This document shows, in pieces, positions 41,158 to 48,148 of a stretch of DNA of 51,765 nt. Source of the DNA: Bacilli bacterium. GTDB taxonomy: Bacteria > Bacillota_I > Bacilli_A > RFN20 > CAG-449. A program made the translations under genes and the position numbers. The stretch lies in assembly GCA_900755065.1 (NCBI GenBank), contig CAAEFC010000052.1, positions 1-51,765 on the forward strand, in the 5' to 3' direction. Under the pieces are notes generated by a model, which saw nothing but the letters and a program-made list of their open reading frames with translations, did not search any database and was not told the DNA's origin. The stretch's first letter is position 1, and every line of letters begins with the position of its first letter.

Positions 41158-41838
41158 ATGCAAAAGTATTTATTCATCGTCATCGGTTGCGGAGGCATCG
41201 GCGGAAATCTGATCCGCGATCTTCCTAAACTGATTTTGAATCAGAATCAGAAAATGATTATCGTCGACGGCGATTCCGTCGAAAAGAAGAATTGCGTTCG
41301 TCAGCCGTTTCAGGAACAGGACATCGGTTTAAACAAGGCGCGCGTTCTGGCCCGAAAGATTAACTCGTTTTATCCGGTTGAATGCTTATATCTGGATAAA
41401 TATATTTCCGGAAAGGAGATCGACGTTCTGATCAGGAACAACGGAAATGATCGTATTCCCTATCTGATCGGCTGCGTGGACAACGATTCCACCAGAAAAC
41501 TCATTGAAGAGGCGTTCGATCGTCTCTCCGATGCTGTTCTCCTCGACGGCGCCAACGGTCAATACGAAGGCAACGTCTACTGTGCGTATCGGAAAAACGG
41601 ACAGCAGTTTGGCAAAAAGAGAAGCGATGTCTACCCGTTGAAAAAGGATTTCAATCCGGGAACGGCAGGATGCGAAGACAGAGTTGCGCGCGGAGAAACG
41701 CAATATCTGATCACGAACAATAAGGTAGCGGCCGTGATGCTGGAATACATCTATGCGGCATTGATTCATCCGTTCGCGGAAAAGGACTATCCGAAAGGAG
41801 GAAGTAAAATTGAGAGATTTGAGACAATATATTTCTAA
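41158..41838 (+). CDS. ThiF/E1-like adenylating enzyme (PRTRC-ThiF-like)
   Basis: 226 aa. Rossmann loop GCGGIGG (10-16), then VDGDSVEKKNCVRQPF with R48 and Q49, K60 in the adenylation site, and GCVDND (105-110) with the magnesium-binding aspartate. Near the C-terminus, GTAGCEDRVARGETQYLITNN places C172 where PRTRC-ThiF proteins have their conserved cysteine, a candidate thioester site. It likely activates the C-terminal glycine of the upstream Ubl-like protein. It overlaps the next gene by 29 bp. Confidence 0.9.
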   Translation: MQKYLFIVIGCGGIGGNLIRDLPKLILNQNQKMIIVDGDSVEKKNCVRQPFQEQDIGLNKARVLARKINSFYPVECLYLDKYISGKEIDVLIRNNGNDRIPYLIGCVDNDSTRKLIEEAFDRLSDAVLLDGANGQYEGNVYCAYRKNGQQFGKKRSDVYPLKKDFNPGTAGCEDRVARGETQYLITNNKVAAVMLEYIYAALIHPFAEKDYPKGGSKIERFETIYF

Positions 41839-42616
41839 GCCGAGGGAATACGGTCGGAATTTGAACTGGCTGGAAAGAATCGGTATCAAAGATGAAGAAC
41901 CGACCGAGTATCAATTGTTGTCCTATTGCGTTTTTAACTCTTTCAAGAGGGAAAAGAATCAGACGGAAGGATTGGCTCAGTTGGTCGCAAACGGAGAGGA
42001 ATTCACGCTATCGTTCAACGAGTGCGATTTATACGCGCTGGATGATTACAATATTCCGACGAACTTTGTGCGGGACGTTATTCTGAACGCGTTGCTTCCG
42101 GACTATACCTTTCAGGATTTTGTGTCGGAGGTCGGCGACACGAGTTTCATCGAGGATGTGAAAAGAGTTCTTAACCAATTGAGAGAATTTCTGAAGAGCA
42201 ATCATATGCCTGTCCGCAAATTCCTGCGATTCGTGAAAGAAAACGCGGATTCGCTGACTCTGTTTTACGGATACAGCATTCAATCACGCTTTCTGAGAAA
42301 AATTTATAAGGACGCTGAATTAAAAGACCTTTTTGAATCGGCGACAAAATCTGAATTCGTCGCGCCCGACCGCGTCTTCAACCTCATTATGTCTTATCAG
42401 GAAAGCGCGTTTGATCAGGATTATGTCGACAGAAAAAAGATTATTGAATTCATCGAAACTTTCAAACGGAAATTTCCGAATTTGAAGCGCATGCACAAAG
42501 ATAACTTCTGCTTTGCAGAAGAATTGATTGGTTTAGACTACGAAAATCATTCTGCATCCGATGTTGTGGAGCGGATTCTTGGAACTTATCTGACCTTGAC
42601 GGAGGTGATGTTCTGA
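41810..42616 (+). CDS. Unknown helical protein within the E1/E2/Ubl module
   Basis: 268 aa, predominantly helical, with no motif I recognise. It starts at a TTG with AAAGGAGG 8 bp ahead, inside the end of the E1-like gene, and shares a base with the start of the E2-like gene, so its expression is locked to the module. Features include VRDVILNALLPDYTFQDFVSEV and LKSNHMPVRKFLRFVKENADSLTLFYGY. A scaffold or substrate receptor for the conjugation module is possible but unproven. Confidence 0.85.
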   Translation: MRDLRQYISKPREYGRNLNWLERIGIKDEEPTEYQLLSYCVFNSFKREKNQTEGLAQLVANGEEFTLSFNECDLYALDDYNIPTNFVRDVILNALLPDYTFQDFVSEVGDTSFIEDVKRVLNQLREFLKSNHMPVRKFLRFVKENADSLTLFYGYSIQSRFLRKIYKDAELKDLFESATKSEFVAPDRVFNLIMSYQESAFDQDYVDRKKIIEFIETFKRKFPNLKRMHKDNFCFAEELIGLDYENHSASDVVERILGTYLTLTEVMF

Positions 42617-43269
42617 TGAAAGAGATGATCGTTAAAATAACGAACCAGTCTCTGGATGTGGAAATCCTGGTCAATGATTTGATCAAGAAAGAAATCGTCG
42701 AAAAGAAATTGTCCGCAGAAAAATTTTTGGAAATTTTAAATGACGAAATGAACGGAGACAAGAATGCGCGACCGATTAAGATCAAATTCATCGAACCGGA
42801 AGTGATCGGTTTTGGAACTTCCGGAGATGGCAGCAGGGAAGTTTACATCATCAATCAGAAAGAGCATAAGCGTTACGTGACATATTCCGTAGGAGAATGC
42901 AATCGGGCCTATTCGATTCATTTTCCGTCCAGCATTTACAAAGTGCGGGTCAAAAACCGTCGGATTGAGTCGATCGAGGCGTTTATGTATACGGAGTTCA
43001 AAGGGAAAGACACGACGCTTTACAAATACGCGATGGCGAATATGCTTTCGGGAAATAACATCTGCATCGGGAACGCGGAAAGAGACGTGGGAGAAAGCAT
43101 CATCGACGCGTTGGAAAAAATCATCTATGCGCCTTATTCTCACGCCACATTGAACAACATCAAAGGCTTTAAGTCGACTGAGACGTATTTCAAATATCTG
43201 AGCGAACATTCCATCGACGTCAAGTATCTTTACGCTTCGGGAAAAACGCTCGGAGATTTGTTCAACTAA
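42616..43269 (+). CDS. E2-like protein (PRTRC protein B-like)
   Basis: 217 aa. The C-terminal half, IHFPSSIYKVRVKNRRIESIEAF, then TTLYKYAMANMLSGNNICIGNA and YAPYSHATLNN, follows the PRTRC protein B pattern, where a cysteine in the DGxVCLG segment is the presumed E2-type catalytic residue; here it is C150. The N-terminal half is not recognisable. It is the last gene of the four-gene module. The assignment is by motif order and context, moderately sure. Confidence 0.7.
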   Translation: MKEMIVKITNQSLDVEILVNDLIKKEIVEKKLSAEKFLEILNDEMNGDKNARPIKIKFIEPEVIGFGTSGDGSREVYIINQKEHKRYVTYSVGECNRAYSIHFPSSIYKVRVKNRRIESIEAFMYTEFKGKDTTLYKYAMANMLSGNNICIGNAERDVGESIIDALEKIIYAPYSHATLNNIKGFKSTETYFKYLSEHSIDVKYLYASGKTLGDLFN

Positions 43270-43282
43270 CGGAGGAAGAGAA

Positions 43283-43462
43283 ATGAAAATTTTAGCAGTA
43301 ATTATATTAGTCATATTTGTCATATTCAGTATAACCCTGATCGGGTTCGTCTGTTTCGGAGAACGTCGAAGAGAAGTTTCTCTGATCGCGCATACGATCA
43401 ACGCGGTCGTCTGCGTCCCGGTCGAGGTCTTCATGATCCTGTTTCTCTGCGGGTTGCATTGA
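43283..43462 (+). CDS. 59-aa phage membrane protein
   Basis: A short frame with a strong GGAGGAAG site, beginning MKILAVIILVIFVIFSITLIGF. It has two hydrophobic segments (3-25 and 40-58) around a basic loop (GERRREVS). Its size and topology resemble holin-like or superinfection-exclusion peptides, which cannot be told apart by sequence. It lies between the E2-like gene and the late regulator. Confidence 0.75.
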   Translation: MKILAVIILVIFVIFSITLIGFVCFGERRREVSLIAHTINAVVCVPVEVFMILFLCGLH

Positions 43463-43491
43463 GGTTGAAAGTGAACGGAGGTAAAAAGAGG

Positions 43492-44034
43492 ATGATTCCA
43501 TTGTCGTTGTTTGAGAGTAATGTCGAACAAGGTATAACTCTTGCGGAAAGACCGCCGGAAGAATCGACCGTGTCCAAAGCGGACACGATTCTGTTTTTGA
43601 AGAGTTACAAAAAATCGAAGAGGGAAGCCGACTTTCTGAAAGACAAACTGAAAGATCTTGAAGCCGCGCTGGTTCTTCCCAAAGGACTGTCGATTACGGA
43701 AATCGGTCATATCGACGGAGGACGGTTCCTTTCTCCCGGAGAAGGCTACGCCGCCTATCTTGATCTCCAATCGAAGTATCTCGCCGCGCTTGCGCATGCG
43801 GAGAATATCTGTAAACAAGTCATTGACACCATTAACTTACTTCCGAATGAAGAGTATATATACCTTCTCCGAGAATACTACTGCACGGATAAATATGTGA
43901 AACTGAAAGATCTCGCAGATGGAATGAATTACACCTACGACTGGATCAGGCACTTGTTCAGCAGAGCGGTCAGAGAAATCCAAAAATCTTTGCAGAAAAC
44001 GCAAGAAGACACACAAAAACACATTAGACCGTGA
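43492..44034 (+). CDS. ArpU/RinA-type late transcriptional regulator
   Basis: 180 aa from the first ATG. The body is helical, with a C-terminal sigma-region-4-like helix-turn-helix (LPNEEYIYLLREYYCTDKYVKLKDLADGMNYTYDWIRHLFSRAVREIQKSL). Its place directly before the terminase genes is that of the late-gene activators ArpU, RinA and LtrC-like proteins. Start choice matters: the ATG at 43492 translates through a CRISPR-repeat-like element (residues 6-17, FESNVEQGITLA), whereas a GTG at 43567 with GGAAGAA ahead would leave that element in the leader. The true start is uncertain. Confidence 0.85.
   Translation: MIPLSLFESNVEQGITLAERPPEESTVSKADTILFLKSYKKSKREADFLKDKLKDLEAALVLPKGLSITEIGHIDGGRFLSPGEGYAAYLDLQSKYLAALAHAENICKQVIDTINLLPNEEYIYLLREYYCTDKYVKLKDLADGMNYTYDWIRHLFSRAVREIQKSLQKTQEDTQKHIRP
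43509..43544 (+). repeat. Solitary CRISPR-repeat copy 1 in the prophage
   Basis: A 36-bp match to the chromosomal CRISPR repeat, with 32 of 36 positions identical. The first 15 nt (GTTTGAGAGTAATGT) are unchanged; substitutions are at repeat positions 16, 17, 28 and 35. There is no second repeat 30 bp away on either side, so this is a lone unit, not an array. It lies in the 5' part or leader of the late regulator gene. Confidence 0.9.
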
Positions 44035-44046
44035 TATTATGGTATT

Positions 44047-44215
44047 GTGAAAAAACGGCAGACAGGCTGCTTCGATGGCGTTTGAGGTTTGAGAGTAATG
44101 TTGCATTAAGGCGCAACTCTTCCGTTGATTCACCGGGTTCAGTTCTGTTCCCTTCTGAACTTCCTTTCTGGAAAAAGATCGCTGTTCCGGTTGCTTCCCC
44201 GGCGCGATCTTTTTT
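44047..44215 (+). ncRNA. Predicted phage RNA carrying a solitary CRISPR repeat
   Basis: An extended -10 element (TGATATTAT, 44032-44040) is placed to start an RNA near 44047. The RNA would contain, in order: a small GCAG/CTGC hairpin; the repeat-like element at 44087-44123, which folds through AGAGT/ACTCT or GTTGC/GCAAC; a 6-bp hairpin GTTCAG/CTGAAC (44137-44160); and a strong terminator with an 11-bp perfect stem AAAAAGATCGC / GCGATCTTTTT (44172-44214). No open frame with a ribosome site fits. The unit sits between the late regulator and the TerS region and looks like a dedicated small RNA. Confidence 0.55.
44087..44123 (+). repeat. Solitary CRISPR-repeat copy 2 in the prophage
   Basis: A 37-bp relative of the host CRISPR repeat. 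The first 15 nt are identical, the central AAGG and terminal ACTCTT are retained in register, and the middle has changed so that a new internal stem GTTGC/GCAAC forms. A partial duplicate GTTTGAG directly precedes it (44080-44086). Confidence 0.85.
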
Positions 44216-44305
44216 CATCCCTTTTTCAACTTTTTTTCTTACTTTTACTTTTTTCTTTTGCGGAGGGTTTCCGCACACACGACACACGGAGGTGATCGAT
44301 AACTT

Positions 44306-44572
44306 ATGAGTAAAACATTAACTACTAAGCATATTAAGAATTTATTATTTGTTCTTAATACCCAATGCAAGTGTAATATCAATCTCGAAATAGAGATCAG
44401 AGTCATACACAAGAATACAGATCATCCTCAGGTTAATACTTCCTACAATCTCTATAACTTCAACAAAGAGGTAATGGAAGCCAATGACGGACGTCCGGAG
44501 AAAACGACTTTTTACCGGAAGGTTGAACTGGTCAGATATCTCGGCGACCTGTTGGTGATGAGCAGGGAATGA
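44306..44572 (+). CDS. Phage hypothetical protein
   Basis: 88 aa with GGAGGTGAT ahead of the ATG. Mixed alpha/beta, containing KCNINLEIEIRVIHKN and a C-terminal FYRKVELVRYLGDLLVM. No family recognised. It overlaps the TerS-like gene by 4 bp, so it belongs to the packaging operon. Confidence 0.75.
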   Translation: MSKTLTTKHIKNLLFVLNTQCKCNINLEIEIRVIHKNTDHPQVNTSYNLYNFNKEVMEANDGRPEKTTFYRKVELVRYLGDLLVMSRE

Positions 44573-45039
44573 ACGAAAGCGTAAAGAAAAAGAGTTCTTG
44601 CCAGAACTCGAAAAAGAAAGCGAAAAGCGAAAAACAGGTGGCAAGGGAGAGCAAGAAAAAAGCCAGAGACTTAGCCAAGCAGGCGAAGGAGAAAAAGGAA
44701 GACACTTCGGTCTCGGTCGGAACGTTTTTGAAGAATCTGAACGGCGGCAAGGAAATGCCGATTATGACGAGCAAGCAGATCAAGCAATATCTGACCGCGA
44801 TCATGATGGGGCAGGTGAGAGACGGTCTGACGAATATGCCGGCAGGAATCGACGACAAGATCAAGGCGGCGAATTATCTGAACGCGATGCTGAAAGAAGA
44901 CGAACAGAAGAAAAACAGGGAGACTCAGGAAGAGCAGGAGCAGAACGCCAACCGCGAGATCATCGAGATGGCGCGCAAGTTCAATCAGGAGCAGTCGGTG
45001 GTGTTTGAGAGCAATACCGACAGAGAGGAGGGAGAATAG
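44569..45039 (+). CDS. terS: Terminase small subunit-like protein
   Basis: 156 aa. A very Lys-rich N-terminus (1-45), then TSKQIKQYLTAIMMGQVRDGL and DDKIKAANYLNAMLKE, the helical pattern found in small terminase subunits of Bacillota phages, then a charged coiled tail. It sits directly upstream of TerL. The DNA-binding helix-turn-helix usual in TerS is not obvious, and the basic N-terminus may replace it. The assignment is from position plus the weak motif. Confidence 0.75.
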   Translation: MNESVKKKSSCQNSKKKAKSEKQVARESKKKARDLAKQAKEKKEDTSVSVGTFLKNLNGGKEMPIMTSKQIKQYLTAIMMGQVRDGLTNMPAGIDDKIKAANYLNAMLKEDEQKKNRETQEEQEQNANREIIEMARKFNQEQSVVFESNTDREEGE

Positions 45040-45041
45040 CG

Positions 45042-46436
45042 ATGGCGAATAAGTTGGTGATGTCGAGTTTTTTGATCCGACGGTTATTTCAGGCGCTGAA
45101 CCCGTCGGTTCGGTTCCTTTGTCTGGAAGGGCCGGCCAGAAGCGCGAAGACGGTCGAGGCGATCGAAATCTTTTATCGGCGAGTCTACAACTCGGCGCAG
45201 AAGTATCACTGTATCGCTTCACAGACCTACGAGACGGCTAAAGACAACATCATCGAGGCGGATACCGTCGGCCTGATCTTCACGCATCCGAACGTGCGTT
45301 GGCACGGGAAGAATCTGACGCTGACCGGCGCCGACGGAAAAAAGAAAGTGATTAAAGTATGCGGGTTTCTCGACACCGCGCGATGGAAAAAGATTCTCGG
45401 CGGAACGATCGAGAATTTTTTAATCGACGAAATCAACGTGGCCAACGAAACCTTCATCGACGAATGCTTTGCCCGTCAGTTGTCATGCGAGCGGCCGTTT
45501 ATGATCTGCACGCTCAACGGCGACGATCCGGATCATTTCGTTTACCGGAAGTATATCAACTACGGAAAGATTGTCGGCGACTGTCCGGAATCGACACGGA
45601 GACTGGTTCAAGAGTTTCAGGAAAAGAACGGAACCCGCGACGGCTTTTACTATTGCCACTTCAAAATGAGTGACAATCCGGTGATGACTGCGGAGAAGTT
45701 GAAGAACGCGATGTCCACGTATCCGGTCGGGAGTTACTACTACGTGACGAAAATTCTCGGCGAGCGGGGCATTCAGGGCGATCTGCTGTTCAAGGACTAT
45801 ATGACCGGCGACTTGCTGGTCGACGCGAAGGAGCGCCTTCCCGACGGTCGGTTCAAATATCCGTTGGTGCGATTCACCGTCGGTATCGACATCGGCGCCG
45901 ATCGGGCGTGCAACGTGTTTTCACTGGTCGGCTGGCCGTTCAATCTGGACTATTGCGTCGTTCTGAAAGTGGTGTCTTTCAAGGCGTGCGGATATCAGGA
46001 AAAGACCGTGCGCCTCAAAGAGTTTATCCGATCGTTTCTGAAAGCGCGGAAGTCCGAAGATGATCCGAAGACCTTCGACATCAACAGTTACACGTTGGAG
46101 GGCATCGAAGTCGATTCCGCCGAGCAGAACTACATCACGGATCTGAAACCGCTGATCAGGAAAGAATTCGACCTCCGAGTCGAAGGCTCTTACAAAAGCA
46201 CGATCAAGAACCGCATCGATCTGATGACGATCGGCTTTGCGACCAAGCGGATCCTCTTCGACCGAAACGAAGCCGAAAAAGGATTCAAGGCTTACGAACG
46301 CGCCAAGCGCGGAAAAACGCAAGACGTCCTTCGCGAAGATCTGAACGAAGAAAAGAACGACATTATGGACAGCATCGAGTATGCGATCACGAAACACGAA
46401 AAACTGCTGATGCGGAACGGAGGATTGAACGGATGA
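45042..46436 (+). CDS. terL: Terminase large subunit
   Basis: The DNA-packaging motor and nuclease. 464 aa with a P-loop variant EGPARSAKT (29-37), Walker B in NFLIDEIN (about 129-136) and coupling motif CTLNGDDP. The RNase H-like nuclease domain has acidic residues in GIDIGADRACN, GIEVDSAEQNY and DIMDSIEYA. This is a standard phage_term_3-type arrangement. It overlaps the portal gene by 4 bp. Confidence 0.95.
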   Translation: MANKLVMSSFLIRRLFQALNPSVRFLCLEGPARSAKTVEAIEIFYRRVYNSAQKYHCIASQTYETAKDNIIEADTVGLIFTHPNVRWHGKNLTLTGADGKKKVIKVCGFLDTARWKKILGGTIENFLIDEINVANETFIDECFARQLSCERPFMICTLNGDDPDHFVYRKYINYGKIVGDCPESTRRLVQEFQEKNGTRDGFYYCHFKMSDNPVMTAEKLKNAMSTYPVGSYYYVTKILGERGIQGDLLFKDYMTGDLLVDAKERLPDGRFKYPLVRFTVGIDIGADRACNVFSLVGWPFNLDYCVVLKVVSFKACGYQEKTVRLKEFIRSFLKARKSEDDPKTFDINSYTLEGIEVDSAEQNYITDLKPLIRKEFDLRVEGSYKSTIKNRIDLMTIGFATKRILFDRNEAEKGFKAYERAKRGKTQDVLREDLNEEKNDIMDSIEYAITKHEKLLMRNGGLNG

Positions 46437-48148
46437 ACGTATTCAGGCAAATCAAAAAAACGATCGACGGACGCCGTCGGGAAAGGTTAAAAGGTGATAT
46501 TATGGCAATTCTGAAAACGGAATACGGCTTCGACGCGATGGCGCATCTGATTCCGGAATCGATCAGCAACGCAGCCTACGAGCAGGACAAGGTCGTAGAA
46601 AATCTGGTCTGGTATTCGGCAAAAGAGGTTGCGCTGATCGAGTATTACAAAAGCGGGACAGGCTCGTCGTTGAAAAACAGAGAACTGGGAGAACTGAGAA
46701 ATTTCTGGTCGACTGCGCCCGGAAAAATCAGAAGGCTGCATACGGGAGTCCCACGCGAGATTTCCAAAAAGCAGGCGACGATCCTTTTCGGGAACGGTTA
46801 TACGATCGCGGCGACAGCCTTCAAGAAAGCGGACGGAAAGGTCACCGACGGTATCGACGCGCAAGCCACCAAGCACTGTCAGGAGATTCTCGATCAGTTT
46901 CAATCCAAGATCAAACTGAATCAGATTCTGTCAAAGGCCGCGCAGGCGAATTCTTGGAGCGGTCACATCGCCGTCAAATTGGGCTATGATTTCAAGTTGT
47001 CCCCATATCCGATCGCCCAGATTTACGACCGGAGGAATTTCGAACTGATCCAGTCTTCCGGGCTGACGACGGCGATTATTTTCCACAACTATTTCAAGAT
47101 TCAGAAGAGCAAGAACGAAGCGGAGAAATACCGTCACGACGAAATCTACTCCACCGACGATTACGGTTACGCGACGATCACCAACCGCCTGTTTGTCATC
47201 CGGAACGGCGAAATCCGGGAAATCGGCTGGGAGACCGCGCAGAGCAAATTTCCGCAGTTTGAGGGCGTAAAGGAAAGCACTGCATTCCGGACAAAGGGAA
47301 TGCTCGCCCTCGATCTTCCGAACCTTCCGATTGCCGACGAGCATTACAACAATCCTTACGGTGCCAGCGATTACGACGGGGCGATCGGCTCTTTCGACGC
47401 GATGGACGAAGCCTATTCCACGATCGTGCGGGAGATTCGCGACAAGCGGCCTCTCCGCTTCCTGACGGAACAGATGATGAAGATCGATCCTGAAGGTCAT
47501 ATCGATTACGACGACGGATATACGACCAATTTCAAGAAGATCGCCGACTTGGACAACGACCAGCAAATGCCGGAGTTCAAAGAGTTCACCGATACCACCG
47601 CCGCGCACGTCGAGAAGTTCAGACTGTTCCTGATGCAGGCCTGCAACGCCTGCGGGATCTCGCCGATCTCTCTCGGTGTCACCGGATTGGAGAGCATACA
47701 GTCCAGCGACAAGTCGACGCGGGAGCGGTGCAAGACGACGATCGAAACGCGAAATGCGAAACTTGAACTCTGGAAACCGTTTCTGGAAGAACTGATGATC
47801 CGGATGCTGGAATTCACTTCCGAGTTGCAGTCGACGCCCGGTTATCCGAATTCTCCCGGCATTCCGAAGATCGACATCGACTGGGACTGCTGCGATATCA
47901 GCGTGACCTTCCCGGATTACGTCGTCAGCGGCGTCGAGGAGCGGATCGCCACGTGGGGGAACGCCCGTCAAATGGGTGTTGCTTCGTTGGAAGAAACCGT
48001 GGAGGAAATTCATCCGGACTGGTCGAAAGAAGAAATCCGTCAGGAGATCAACCTGATCAAGTTCGAGAACGGGTTGAGCGACCAGAACCCGAACCTGCTG
48101 CAACTCGACACGGAATTCGAGCCGGAGAACGATGAAGCAGATCGTTAG
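46433..48148 (+). CDS. Portal protein, SPP1 gp6-like
   Basis: The dodecameric vertex through which DNA enters and leaves the capsid. 571 aa. The sequence follows the SPP1 family: N-terminal wing (PESISNAAYEQDKVVENLVWYSAKE), YDRRNFELIQSSG, the YDGAIGSFDAMDEAYSTIVREIRDKRP helix and ACNACGISPISLGVTGLESIQSSDKSTRER near the core. The acidic C-terminus is typical. It overlaps the minor head gene by 17 bp. Confidence 0.93.
   Translation: MNVFRQIKKTIDGRRRERLKGDIMAILKTEYGFDAMAHLIPESISNAAYEQDKVVENLVWYSAKEVALIEYYKSGTGSSLKNRELGELRNFWSTAPGKIRRLHTGVPREISKKQATILFGNGYTIAATAFKKADGKVTDGIDAQATKHCQEILDQFQSKIKLNQILSKAAQANSWSGHIAVKLGYDFKLSPYPIAQIYDRRNFELIQSSGLTTAIIFHNYFKIQKSKNEAEKYRHDEIYSTDDYGYATITNRLFVIRNGEIREIGWETAQSKFPQFEGVKESTAFRTKGMLALDLPNLPIADEHYNNPYGASDYDGAIGSFDAMDEAYSTIVREIRDKRPLRFLTEQMMKIDPEGHIDYDDGYTTNFKKIADLDNDQQMPEFKEFTDTTAAHVEKFRLFLMQACNACGISPISLGVTGLESIQSSDKSTRERCKTTIETRNAKLELWKPFLEELMIRMLEFTSELQSTPGYPNSPGIPKIDIDWDCCDISVTFPDYVVSGVEERIATWGNARQMGVASLEETVEEIHPDWSKEEIRQEINLIKFENGLSDQNPNLLQLDTEFEPENDEADR

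Noticed and set aside
44035..44305. A protein-coding gene covering the second solitary repeat
   Set aside because: The only long frame starts without a ribosome site and would translate straight through a strong terminator.
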